From NCBI GenBank assembly GCA_934512105.1, contig CAKSWQ010000006.1:7249-71248 (forward strand): DNA of 64,000 bases. Direction: 5' to 3'. Every line of letters starts with the position of its first letter. Position 1 is the first letter of the stretch. Below are positions 24,363 through 33,342 of the stretch, piece by piece. Under the pieces are notes generated by a model, which did no database searches, was not told the DNA's origin, and saw only the letters and a list, made by a program, of their open reading frames with translations. Source of the stretch: an uncultured Faecalibacterium sp. Lineage in GTDB: Bacteria; Bacillota; Clostridia; Oscillospirales; Ruminococcaceae. The translations under genes and the position numbers were made by a program.

Positions 24363-27300
24363 TTACTCAGAGCGCAGCGCCTTGACGGGGTTGCTCTTTG
24401 CGGCGCTGCGGGCGGGGATCAGGCCGCCCAGCATGGTAAGCAGGGTAGCCAGAACGATCAGGATCAACGCGGCCTGCGGCGGCAGCGAGGCCACCACGTT
24501 CACATCTCCCGCAATGTGGTGGATCAGCATATTGCCGGGGATGAGCAGCAGCAGGCAGAGCGCCACGCCCATCACGCCGGAGCACAGGCCGATGATGAAG
24601 GTCTCGGCATTGAACACCTGCGAGACGTTGTGCTTGGAGGCACCGATGGCACGCAGAATGCCGATCTCCTTGCGGCGCTCCAGCACACTGATATAGGTGA
24701 TGACGCCGATCATGATGGAGGACACCACCAGCGAGATGGCTACAAAGGCCACCAGCACATTACTGACCATGCCCACGATCTCGGTGACAGAGTTCATCAG
24801 GGTACCCACCATGTCGGTGTAGTGGATCACCTTGTCCTCCTCGCCCTGCTGCCGCATGGCGGCGTTGTAAGCGTCCAGCTCGCTCACCACCAGCGCCTTG
24901 GTGTCAAAGCTGTTGGGATAGATATAGATGCCAGCGGGCTTTGCGTAGTCCACATAGCCGATGTCGCTCAGGATCTTTTCGTAGCTGGAAGAGGAAGAGA
25001 GCAGGGTGTTTTTGATCAGCTCGGTCAGGTCGGAGCCGGTCATGTTGATCTGAATGGCCTGCTGGAACACGGTGGGGTCGATCTTGAGTGCGCTTTCCAC
25101 CTGTGTGCTCAGCTGCGCAATGTTGCTCTGGATGGCCTGCGCGATCTTCTGCTCCAGCTGCTCGGCCAGCTTCTGGATGGCGGGCCCCATCTGCTCCTGC
25201 AAAGCAGCGGTGAGCTGGGTCTGCAACGCCTCGCTCAGCTGGACGGAGTAGGTCTCCATCACGGTCTGCAAATTCTGCTGGAGGGTATCAGCAAACTGCT
25301 CCTCCAGTCCGGAGGTGTCCAGCAGATCGCCCATGGATTCGGCCAGCAGCGTCTGGAAGGCATCGGTTTTCATATAGGAGGAGAAGCCGATCTTGTCCAG
25401 ATTCAACAGGCCGTTGCTGATGATATAGCGCTTGTAGCCGTTCAGGATCTTTTTCATCAGCGCCTGCAAGCCGTCCTGAGAGATGTTCAGTTCGACACCG
25501 TCGAACAGCTCACTCATGTCCATCTCCATGTCCGGCAGCGGCAGCCCGCTGAGATCCAGCTTGAAACTGGAAGGATCGATGAGGGTGGCAAGGTCAAAGG
25601 AGCCATCGGTCAGATCGAAGGCACCGTCCAGATCAAAGTGCAGGGCACTGGTGTCGAACTGGAAGGCATCCTTGAGGGCATCTGTGTCCACCGAGAACAG
25701 GGAAGCGATATCCAGCATACTGTTGCTGGCAGCGTCGAAGGGCTCGCCGGTCAGCATGTTGATGTCCGGGTCTGCCAGCTGCTGGCGCACGATCTCGCTG
25801 TTAGCTGCCTGATCGATGATGTGATAGGTCAGATCATGCAGGTAGTCCAGGCCGCTGTGCAGAATGGTGGAGGTGGCATCTGCCTTGGGCTGTACGATGC
25901 CTACAATGGTCAGATCCTCGCTGTCGGCCACCAGCTGCTGCATATAGGCCTCGTCGTTCATCTTGCTCAGCCAGACCTTGTGCTCGGTGTCGTAGACGTA
26001 GCAGTCGGCCTTGTTGACAAGCTTGAAGGTCATGCCAAGAAAATCGTCATAGGTATAGGTGCCGTAGTCTGTGGGCAGATCGATCTTCTGGTTCTGTGCA
26101 TACTGCTGTAAGATTTTGTCCAGCTCGGCCTGATCCCGCAGACCCATGGCATACAGCGTGTAGTCCGAAATGCTGCCGTCTGCGTTCAGGGTCAGTACCA
26201 GCTCGTTGTACTTTTCCGGCCAGCGCCCGGCCTTGACATCGTACTGATCCTCGTACAGGGCGGGGGTCTCGGCCATTTCGCAGAACACATAGGGGCTGGA
26301 CATGGAGGTCATGATGCTGGTCACCGAGGTGTTCTCACTGGCGATATCAGAGAAGGTGGTGTCCGGGTTCAGCTTCTGCACGGTGCCGTCCGGGTTCTGG
26401 CGGTAGATCAGCGGAGATGAGGTGTAGGAATATTCCACCGTGGCGTTGTCCCGGATGGTGCAGGCGTCACTGTCCAGATATTCTTTCAGCGAACGCAGGT
26501 CGTTATTGGTAGCACCGATGTTCAGCTGAGACAGCAGCTGGCTTACCGTAACCATGCCCTCCGGCGCAGGGGAGGCACTGGACGAGACACTGGTGTAGGA
26601 GTCCGGGTCCATCATGCTGGTCAGATCCACGCCGGTGCTGCTGATCTGCAACGGGTAGGCCGCCAGCGTGGATTTTTCCATGTTGCTGATATAGCGGCTC
26701 ACACCATTGGACAGCGAAAGGATCAGCGCAATGCCGATGATGCCGATAGATCCGGCAAAGGCGGTGAGCAGGGTGCGCGCCTTTTTGGTGAGCAGATTGT
26801 TGAAGCTGAGGGAGAGGGAGGTGAGCAGGGACATGGAGGAGTGTCCCATGTTCCGGTGCACAGGTGCTGCGGCAGCGGCCTCATCCTCGGGCTCGTAGGG
26901 CATGGTATCGGAACGGATCACGCCGTCTTGCAGCTTTACGATGCGGGTGGCGTAGCGTTCGGCCAGCTCCGGGTTGTGGGTGACCATGACCACCAGCCGG
27001 TCCCGCGCCACTTCCTTGAGCAGCTCCATCACCTGAATGCTGGTCTCGCTGTCCAGTGCGCCGGTGGGCTCGTCTGCCAGAAGGATATCGGGATTGTTCA
27101 CCAGTGCGCGGGCAATGGCCACGCGCTGCATCTGTCCGCCGGACATCTCGCTGGGGTGCTTGTGCAGCTGGTTGCCCAGCCCCACCTGCTCCAGCGCAGC
27201 GGCGGCACGGCGGCGGCGCTCGGCCTTGGAAACACCCGAGATGGTCAGCGCCAGTTCCACATTGCCCAGCACGGTCTGGTGAGGGATCAGGTTATAGCTC

Positions 27301-27569
27301 TGGAACACGAAACCGATGGTGTGGTTCCGGTAGGAGTCCCAGTCGCGGTCGGTGTATTTTTTGGTGGAGACGCCATTGATGACCAGATCGCCGCTGTCGT
27401 AGCGGTCCAGACCACCGATGATGTTCAGCAGGGTGGTCTTGCCGGAGCCGCTGGGGCCCAGAATGGCCACAAATTCGTTGTCCCGCAGGTTCAGACTGAC
27501 GTTGTTCAGTGCATGCTGCACCAGCTCGCCGGTCTTATATTCTTTGTTGATCTGTTTGAGCTTGAGCAT
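24363..27569 (-). CDS. ABC exporter: ATPase fused to FtsX-type permease
   Basis: A 1068-aa protein of the MacB/LolCDE-like class. Residues 1-225 are the ATPase (Walker A GPSGSGKTT, signature MSGGQMQRVAIARAL, Walker B ILLADEPTGALDSE). A first membrane helix (about 265-285, AGSIGIIGIALILSL) is followed by a very large extracytoplasmic domain (about 290-920) with helical, Gln-rich stretches, and then three FtsX helices at the C terminus. The Gram-positive version would act as a mechanotransmitter or exporter for peptides, antibiotics or lipoproteins. No receptor or two-component system is adjacent. Substrate unknown. Confidence 0.9.
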   Translation of the reverse strand: MLKLKQINKEYKTGELVQHALNNVSLNLRDNEFVAILGPSGSGKTTLLNIIGGLDRYDSGDLVINGVSTKKYTDRDWDSYRNHTIGFVFQSYNLIPHQTVLGNVELALTISGVSKAERRRRAAAALEQVGLGNQLHKHPSEMSGGQMQRVAIARALVNNPDILLADEPTGALDSETSIQVMELLKEVARDRLVVMVTHNPELAERYATRIVKLQDGVIRSDTMPYEPEDEAAAAAPVHRNMGHSSMSLLTSLSLSFNNLLTKKARTLLTAFAGSIGIIGIALILSLSNGVSRYISNMEKSTLAAYPLQISSTGVDLTSMMDPDSYTSVSSSASPAPEGMVTVSQLLSQLNIGATNNDLRSLKEYLDSDACTIRDNATVEYSYTSSPLIYRQNPDGTVQKLNPDTTFSDIASENTSVTSIMTSMSSPYVFCEMAETPALYEDQYDVKAGRWPEKYNELVLTLNADGSISDYTLYAMGLRDQAELDKILQQYAQNQKIDLPTDYGTYTYDDFLGMTFKLVNKADCYVYDTEHKVWLSKMNDEAYMQQLVADSEDLTIVGIVQPKADATSTILHSGLDYLHDLTYHIIDQAANSEIVRQQLADPDINMLTGEPFDAASNSMLDIASLFSVDTDALKDAFQFDTSALHFDLDGAFDLTDGSFDLATLIDPSSFKLDLSGLPLPDMEMDMSELFDGVELNISQDGLQALMKKILNGYKRYIISNGLLNLDKIGFSSYMKTDAFQTLLAESMGDLLDTSGLEEQFADTLQQNLQTVMETYSVQLSEALQTQLTAALQEQMGPAIQKLAEQLEQKIAQAIQSNIAQLSTQVESALKIDPTVFQQAIQINMTGSDLTELIKNTLLSSSSSYEKILSDIGYVDYAKPAGIYIYPNSFDTKALVVSELDAYNAAMRQQGEEDKVIHYTDMVGTLMNSVTEIVGMVSNVLVAFVAISLVVSSIMIGVITYISVLERRKEIGILRAIGASKHNVSQVFNAETFIIGLCSGVMGVALCLLLLIPGNMLIHHIAGDVNVVASLPPQAALILIVLATLLTMLGGLIPARSAAKSNPVKALRSE

Positions 27570-28003
27570 AAATGTGCCTTTCCGGTACTGCGCCGCCGGG
27601 CGCTGCTGCCTGTGTTTTAAAAGTAGGAAACATTTGCAGACAATATCTCATTTAGTTTAGCAAAAAAATATGAAAAAACCGTGAAATCATCCTGCGGAAA
27701 TGCTGAAGCTGCGGAGCTTTTGCATTCAGGCAGTAGTCTGGCCGGAAAGCCGGGGCAAAAAAGAGAAGTGGGAAAAGATACCGGTTGAATTTATAGGCGC
27801 AACGTGTTATTCTAAAGCTGACAGACAGAGTACGCTGCATGTAAAATAAACGGAAGCTAACAGTATATTTTCTGAAAAACAGCGAAAAAACTGTCAATAC
27901 AACACTTTTTTAGGATTGTAACGGTTTCTCCTGCTTTATACAATAGCAAAATAAGGATAAACAAGGCAAAAAAGCATGGCCCTTGTAGTAAGGAGGAACT
28001 GAA
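27570..28003. other. Divergent intergenic region
   Basis: 434 AT-richer bases between the exporter (minus) and the DUF6514-like gene (plus). It must hold both promoters, but I cannot assign boxes with confidence. Small ORFs here look non-coding. Confidence 0.4.
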
Positions 28004-28309
28004 ATGGAACGTACATTTTCACCCATGATCCGGCAGTATTCTGCCATTGATGGTTTGCAGCAGGCGTATACGCTGGTGTATGCCATGGAGGTAGAGGGCA
28101 CACAGTGCTGCCGACTGATCCTGTACAGGATCGGTAACCGACAGCAGATGGTCAGTCAGCACGTTGCGGCAGCGCCGGAGTTTTGCTACCGGCTTCTGCG
28201 TTATCTGTGTGAAAATGGAGTTCAGCCGGAGCTCTGGCAGGATGTGGTCACAGACCTGACAGCTGCCGAACTGCTAGGCAGGAAAGGCGGCGCATGGCGT
28301 GAACAGTGA
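28004..28309 (+). CDS. DUF6514-like small protein
   Basis: A 101-aa protein with AAGGAGG ahead of ATG. The pattern YTLVYAMEVEGTQCCRLILYR ... PEFCYRLLRYLCENGVQPEL ... DVVTDLT fits a small family (DUF6514) common in Oscillospirales and often near sporulation or signalling genes. It overlaps the Spo0A-like gene by 11 bases, so it shares an operon with the regulator and kinase that follow. Molecular role unknown. Confidence 0.7.
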   Translation: MERTFSPMIRQYSAIDGLQQAYTLVYAMEVEGTQCCRLILYRIGNRQQMVSQHVAAAPEFCYRLLRYLCENGVQPELWQDVVTDLTAAELLGRKGGAWREQ

Positions 28310-29048
28310 GCGAACAGCCCAACTGCAAGTCGCCCTTGCAAGCTACGATCTGAAAGAACTGCGCGTCCAGAAGCGCTATTTGCAGGAGCAGGGAACAGCC
28401 ATTGCCTGTACCTGCTTTTGCAGCGGCAAAAAGCTGCTGGCGCAGCTGCGGCAGGGTGCCCGTTATGATGCTGTTGTGCTTTGCAGCGAACTGACGGATC
28501 TGTCTGCGGAGCAGTTTGTCCGGCAGTTTTACCAGCTGAAGGAGCGGCCGATGCTGCTGGTACAAAACTATGGCCGCAGCAGCGGCACGGCACTGCAAAA
28601 GATCCGCGATGGGTACTACTGCGTAGAGGGCACCGAGCTGAAAAGGCTGCTGTGGCAGCTTTACCGGATGCCCGGGCAGAGAAACCGGCAGCTGGAGCGG
28701 CAGTGCGGCCAGCTGTACACTGCGTGGGGTATCCCGCAGGGGGATGTCAACGCCGGATATCTTTCCTGTGCGGTCAGCATCGTGTGCAGCACCAGTCAGA
28801 AGCTGGCGATCCGCAAGGAGATCTTGCAGGCGGTAAGCGAGCAGTTTGATACATCGGTCGCTGCCGTGGAAAGCGGTATCCGCCGGATGGTGGATCAGCT
28901 GGAGGAAAAGCCGCCCCCTGCATGGCTGGCGTTTAAGGCCGATACAAGGCTGGGCAGCGGCAAACCCACCACCGGCAAGCTGATCTACGCGATCAGGGAT
29001 GTTGTGCTGCGGCAAAAGACCAAGGCCGCGCCGCCCACCCGCCCGTAA
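28299..29048 (+). CDS. Spo0A-like response regulator with degenerate receiver
   Basis: A 249-aa protein from GTG at 28299 (GGAAAGGCGG upstream). The C-terminal domain (about residues 138-245) follows the Spo0A effector domain: YTAWGIPQGDVNAGYLSCAV, then VSEQFDTSVAAVESGIRRMV and SGKPTTGKLIYAI. The N-terminal half looks like a receiver fold, but the strand that should carry the phosphorylated Asp reads DAVVLCSEL, with Cys/Ser at that place. It may bind Spo0A-like boxes without phosphorylation. It is followed by a soluble HATPase gene. Confidence 0.75.
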   Translation: MNSERTAQLQVALASYDLKELRVQKRYLQEQGTAIACTCFCSGKKLLAQLRQGARYDAVVLCSELTDLSAEQFVRQFYQLKERPMLLVQNYGRSSGTALQKIRDGYYCVEGTELKRLLWQLYRMPGQRNRQLERQCGQLYTAWGIPQGDVNAGYLSCAVSIVCSTSQKLAIRKEILQAVSEQFDTSVAAVESGIRRMVDQLEEKPPPAWLAFKADTRLGSGKPTTGKLIYAIRDVVLRQKTKAAPPTRP

Positions 29049-29123
29049 GGCCTGCGTACGGCTGTGGCAGCTGGAACACTGCGGTGTTCCCTTGAAAATA
29101 ACATCGCCCGGGGAGGCAGAGCA

Positions 29124-29963
29124 ATGGAGCAGCAAAGGACAGAAACGCGGTCTATCACCGCAGAGCAGCGGAAGCGGGTCGAGGAAAGCTGTTTCCACGC
29201 GCTGGCGCTGATCGGGCGTAACTGTGAATATCTGGAGCAGCATTTTGACCGCACCGGTGCAGACGAGCCTGCCCGGCAGGCGGTGGCAGATATCAACACC
29301 GCTGCCATGCAGCTGGACCGCACCCTCGGCGAGGCGATCACCCTGCTGGAGTTTCTGCACGAGGAAGCAAAACCGCAGCTGTACCCCCTTGACCTGTGTG
29401 AGCTTTTGCAGCAGGTGGCGGCGCAGTCTGATATGATCCGGGCGCAGCTTGGGGTGGACATCCGGCTGGACTACGGCGGGTGCACCGCCTGCTGCGTAAT
29501 GGCAGACCGCAGAGATGCGGAGCTGCTGTGCCTGCATCTGCTCTCCAATGCGCTGCGCGCCAGCCGGGAGGGCGGCAGCGTCTGCATCGCGCTGCGCCCC
29601 AATGAAAGCGGCTGGCAGCTGACGGTCACCGACGATGGCTGCGGGCTGCCCGGCCAGGATGCACAGGCAGCGCTGGAAAACCGCCGCAGCTTTCTGGGCG
29701 GGGCGCAGCTGGGGCTGCTGCTCTGCCGGGAGTGCTGCCGCCGGATGGACTGGAGCTTACAGCTGGAGCCTGCGCCCGAAAAGGGCACACAGGCTGTGGT
29801 GAGCATTCCGCTGTACGCAGGCGAAAGCCGCCCCGACGGCACGGTGGAACTGCGCACCGACTCGGAGACCGAGCGGGAGCAGCGCAAGTATCATCTGCGC
29901 GCCATGCTGGTGCGGGAGATGCGCACCATGCCGGAGCGCGGCGACCCGGAAGAGGAGTTTTAA
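29124..29963 (+). CDS. Soluble histidine-kinase-like ATPase
   Basis: A 279-aa protein from ATG at 29124 (GGGGAGG upstream). The C-terminal half is a HATPase_c fold: N-box LHLLSNALRASREGG, G1 VTDDGCGLPG, G2 GGAQLGLLLCREC. The N-terminal half is helical (residues 10-100) and could be a dimerisation domain, but no canonical H-box is clear. There is no membrane segment or sensor domain. Placed directly after the Spo0A-like regulator, it may control it, perhaps by binding rather than phosphotransfer. The last 30 residues are charged. Confidence 0.75.
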   Translation: MEQQRTETRSITAEQRKRVEESCFHALALIGRNCEYLEQHFDRTGADEPARQAVADINTAAMQLDRTLGEAITLLEFLHEEAKPQLYPLDLCELLQQVAAQSDMIRAQLGVDIRLDYGGCTACCVMADRRDAELLCLHLLSNALRASREGGSVCIALRPNESGWQLTVTDDGCGLPGQDAQAALENRRSFLGGAQLGLLLCRECCRRMDWSLQLEPAPEKGTQAVVSIPLYAGESRPDGTVELRTDSETEREQRKYHLRAMLVREMRTMPERGDPEEEF

Positions 29964-29975
29964 TAAGGTGGGATG

Positions 29976-30010
29976 GCCGCTGCACAAAGCGCTGTGCAGC
30001 GGCTTTTTTT
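29976..30010 (+). terminator. Intrinsic terminator
   Basis: Perfect 11-bp stem GCCGCTGCACA/TGTGCAGCGGC with 6-base loop and T7, 12 bases after the kinase-like gene. Confidence 0.9.
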
Positions 30011-30096
30011 GCAGGGAAAAACGACAGTTGTTCACAAAAAATTCAGCCTTTTGAGCAAAAAATACTATTTTTTTCGTGTAAAATAGACAACATGGA

Positions 30097-30125
30097 TTGA
30101 ATGCTGCCTGCGATTGGATTATAAT
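30097..30125 (+). promoter_or_regulatory. Promoter of the dehydratase activase gene
   Basis: TTGAAT (30097-30102), 17 bases, TATAAT (30120-30125). The message would have a 5' leader of about 180 bases, which contains a strong hairpin CCGGGGC-GTTAT-GCCCCGG (30268-30286) just upstream of the ribosome site; this could modulate translation. Confidence 0.65.
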
Positions 30126-30313
30126 AATAGTGTATGCAAAAACGTATTTACTGCATTTTTTACAGCGGCTGCTGCTTGAAAATGACGTAGCTGCGCGATG
30201 CGGGCTGCTGAAAAGAGAAAGCTGCCGTTGCACGCCTTTGTCGCAAAACGGCTGTTTGGCATGGCAGCCGGGGCGTTATGCCCCGGTCATTTGTCCTTAG
30301 GAGGGAAAACAAG

Positions 30314-33253
30314 GTGAGAGTAGGTCTTGACATCGGCAGCACCACCATCAAGTGTGTGGTGCTGGGCGAGCATGATGAACTGCTGTATTCTACATACGAA
30401 CGACATTATAGTCATATTCTGGAAAAGGCGCAGGAGCTGCTGCGGCGCATCGACACCGAGCAGCTGCATGGCTGCAAGGCGCTGCTCAGCATCTCCGGCT
30501 CTGCCGGTATGGGCTTAGCCGACAGCTGCGGCGTGCCCTTTGTGCAGGAGGTGTTCTCCACCCGCGTGGCGGTCAAGCGCTTTATGCCAAAGACCGACTG
30601 CGTCATTGAGCTGGGCGGCGAGGATGCCAAGATCCTGTTTCTGACCAACGGCACCGAGGTGCGCATGAACGGCAGCTGTGCCGGCGGCACCGGTGCCTTC
30701 ATCGATCAGATGGCTACCCTGCTGAAGATGAGCGCCGAGGAGATGAACAAGGCCGCCGAGCAGGCGCAGCGCACCTATACTATCGCCTCCCGCTGCGGCG
30801 TGTTTGCCAAAAGCGATGTGCAGCCTTTGATCAATCAGGGTGCCCGCACCGAGGATATCGCCGCCAGCATCTATAAGGCCGTGGTCAACCAGACCATCGC
30901 CGGTCTGGCACAGGGACGCCCCATCAAGGGCAATATCCTCTATCTGGGCGGCCCGCTTACCTTCAGCACTGTGCTGCGCAAGAGCTTTGACGAGGCGCTG
31001 AACGTGACCGGCATCTGCCCGGAAAACAGCCTGCTGTATGTGGCGCTGGGCGCTGCTCTGTATGCCGACAAGGAATTTGTGCTCACCGAGGTGGCCGCTG
31101 CGCTGGACAAGTACGCCGCCACTGCTACCTATGCCAGCGAGCCGCCGCTGTTCGCCAGCAAGGAGGAGTACGAGGCCTTCCATGCACGGCACATGTCCCA
31201 CAGCGTGCCCCGCGTGGCCTTTAGCGCCCACTGCGGGCCGGTGCATATCGGCATCGACTCCGGCTCTACCACCGTCAAGCTGGTGGTGGTGGACGAAAAG
31301 AGCCAGATTCTGTACACCAACTATCAGCCCAACCTCGGCAACCCGCTGCCCCTCATCCGGGAGCAGCTGCTCAAAATTTACAAGGAGCATCCGGGACTGC
31401 AGGTGGCCAGCGTTACCACCACCGGCTACGGCGAGGAGCTGGTAAAGAACGCCTTCCGCTGCGATTACGGTCTGGTGGAAACGGTGGCGCATTTTACCGC
31501 TGCCAAGTACTTTATGCCGGACGTGGACTTCATCATTGATATCGGCGGGCAGGACATGAAGTGCTTCAAGATCGAGGATGGCGCCATCAGCAACATCTTC
31601 CTGAACGAGGCCTGCTCCTCCGGCTGCGGCAGCTTTTTGCAGACCTTTGCGCAGGCGCTGGGCTATGACGTCAAGGAGTTTGCCGCGCTGGGTCTGTTCG
31701 CAGACCGCCCGGTGGACTTGGGCAGCCGCTGCACCGTGTTCATGAACAGTTCGGTCAAGCAGGCACAGAAGGACGGTGCCAGCATCGAGAATATCTCCGC
31801 AGGTCTGTCCATCAGCGTGGTCAAGAACGCGCTGTACAAGGTGATCCGCGCTTCCAGCCCGGAAGAGCTGGGCCGCAAGATCGTGGTGCAGGGCGGTACC
31901 TTCTATAATGAAGCCGTGCTCCGCGCCTTTGAAAAGGAGATGGGCGTGGAGGTCATCCGGCCGGACATTGCCGGCCTGATGGGCGCTTACGGCGCTGCTT
32001 TGTACGGCCTGCGCCAGAGCCATAAAAACAACCAGACCGCCTCTGCCATGATGGACGAGCAGGAGCTGGAAAGCTTTGCACAGCAGGTGGTCAGCGTCAA
32101 GTGCGGCGGCTGCGGCAACCATTGCCAGCTGACCGTCAACACCTTTGCCGATGGCCGCAAGTTCATCTCCGGCAACCGCTGCGATAAGCCCGTTACCGGC
32201 AAGAGCGAGGACAACAGCCTGAACCTGTACGCCTACAAGCAGCAGCTACTAGCCAGCTACAAGCCTGTGCCCGGCAAGCGCGGCTCCATCGGCATCCCGC
32301 TGTGTCTGGGCTTCTACGAACTGCTGCCCTTCTGGTACGCTTTCTGGACGAGCCTTGGCTTTGCGGTGCACACCAGCCCGGTGTCCACCCGCGGGCTGTA
32401 TCTGGCCGGACAGGCTACCATCCCCAGTGATACCGCCTGCTTCCCGGCAAAGCTGAGCCACGGCCACATCAAGGCGCTGAGCCAGATGCAGCTGGACGCC
32501 ATCTTCTACCCCTGTCTGACCTACAACGTGGACGAGGGCTTGGGTGATAACCACTATAACTGCCCGGTGGTGGCCTACTACCCGGAGGTTCTGGCAGGCA
32601 ACTGCCCGGAACTGGAGGGCAAAAAGTTCATCTATGATTATGTGGGCATCCACCGCCCCAAGGATTTTGTGCACAAGATGGCAAAGGAGGTGCTGCCCAA
32701 GTACTTTGGCGGCATCTCCGAGCGGGAAGTGCAGGCCGCAGCCGATGCTGCCTACGCGGAGTATGAGGCACACATGGCAAAGATCCGGGTAAAGGGCAGC
32801 GAGATCATCGATGAGGCGCGCCGTCAGGGCAAGCGCATCATCGTGCTGGCTGGCCGTCCCTACCATGTGGACCCGGAGGTCAACCACGGCATCGACCACC
32901 TGATTACCCGCCACGGGGCTGCGGTGGTCACCGAGGACAGCATCTCCAACCGGGTGCAGAAGTTCCCCACCAGCGTGCTGAACCAGTGGACCTACCACAG
33001 CCGCCTGTATGCCGCCGCCAAGTACTGCACCACCCAGAAGGATATGGATCTGGTGCAGCTGGTGTCCTTCGGCTGCGGCGTGGATGCCATTACCACCGAC
33101 GAGACCCGCGAGATTTTGCAGCGGGGCAACAAGCTGTATACCCAGCTGAAGATCGACGAGATCACGAACCTCGGTGCCGTGAACATCCGCCTGCGCAGCC
33201 TGTTTGCCGCTCTGGACGAGCGGGACGAAGCCGCCGCAGAAAAGGCAGAGTAA
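30314..33253 (+). CDS. 2-hydroxyacyl-CoA dehydratase activase (BadF/BcrA family), double
   Basis: A 979-aa protein from GTG at 30314 (AGGAGGG upstream; the frame extends 12 codons further without support). It holds two ASKHA ATPase modules in tandem: VGLDIGSTTIKCVV...ELGGEDAKI (first) and IGIDSGSTTVKLVV...DIGGQDMKC (second), each with a Cys of the inter-subunit [4Fe-4S] cluster (NGSCAGGTGAF; NEACSSGCGSF). A C-terminal DUF2229-like domain follows. Such proteins pass an electron to a dehydratase using ATP. The partner subunit is the next gene. Substrate unknown. Confidence 0.9.
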   Translation: MRVGLDIGSTTIKCVVLGEHDELLYSTYERHYSHILEKAQELLRRIDTEQLHGCKALLSISGSAGMGLADSCGVPFVQEVFSTRVAVKRFMPKTDCVIELGGEDAKILFLTNGTEVRMNGSCAGGTGAFIDQMATLLKMSAEEMNKAAEQAQRTYTIASRCGVFAKSDVQPLINQGARTEDIAASIYKAVVNQTIAGLAQGRPIKGNILYLGGPLTFSTVLRKSFDEALNVTGICPENSLLYVALGAALYADKEFVLTEVAAALDKYAATATYASEPPLFASKEEYEAFHARHMSHSVPRVAFSAHCGPVHIGIDSGSTTVKLVVVDEKSQILYTNYQPNLGNPLPLIREQLLKIYKEHPGLQVASVTTTGYGEELVKNAFRCDYGLVETVAHFTAAKYFMPDVDFIIDIGGQDMKCFKIEDGAISNIFLNEACSSGCGSFLQTFAQALGYDVKEFAALGLFADRPVDLGSRCTVFMNSSVKQAQKDGASIENISAGLSISVVKNALYKVIRASSPEELGRKIVVQGGTFYNEAVLRAFEKEMGVEVIRPDIAGLMGAYGAALYGLRQSHKNNQTASAMMDEQELESFAQQVVSVKCGGCGNHCQLTVNTFADGRKFISGNRCDKPVTGKSEDNSLNLYAYKQQLLASYKPVPGKRGSIGIPLCLGFYELLPFWYAFWTSLGFAVHTSPVSTRGLYLAGQATIPSDTACFPAKLSHGHIKALSQMQLDAIFYPCLTYNVDEGLGDNHYNCPVVAYYPEVLAGNCPELEGKKFIYDYVGIHRPKDFVHKMAKEVLPKYFGGISEREVQAAADAAYAEYEAHMAKIRVKGSEIIDEARRQGKRIIVLAGRPYHVDPEVNHGIDHLITRHGAAVVTEDSISNRVQKFPTSVLNQWTYHSRLYAAAKYCTTQKDMDLVQLVSFGCGVDAITTDETREILQRGNKLYTQLKIDEITNLGAVNIRLRSLFAALDERDEAAAEKAE

Positions 33254-33274
33254 AAGAAACCTTGAGATAGGCTG

Positions 33275-33303
33275 AAAGACTTCCCCCGGCGGGGGAAGTC
33301 TTT
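33275..33303 (+). terminator. Hairpin between activase and dehydratase genes
   Basis: Perfect 13-bp stem AAAGACTTCCCCC/GGGGGAAGTCTTT with a 3-base loop. The T-run is only T3, so it may be a partial terminator or mRNA-stability element within the operon. Confidence 0.6.
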
Positions 33304-33342
33304 GCGGGGACTATCTTGTTTAGAGCAACATAGGAGGAACCT

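Noticed and set aside
24312-26111. 599-aa plus-strand frame opposite the ABC exporter
   Set aside because: Shadow of the exporter gene; low-complexity His/Gln/Gly-rich translation, no ribosome site.
30515-32122. 535-aa minus-strand frame opposite the dehydratase activase
   Set aside because: Shadow frame of a GC-rich gene with clear ASKHA motifs on the plus strand.
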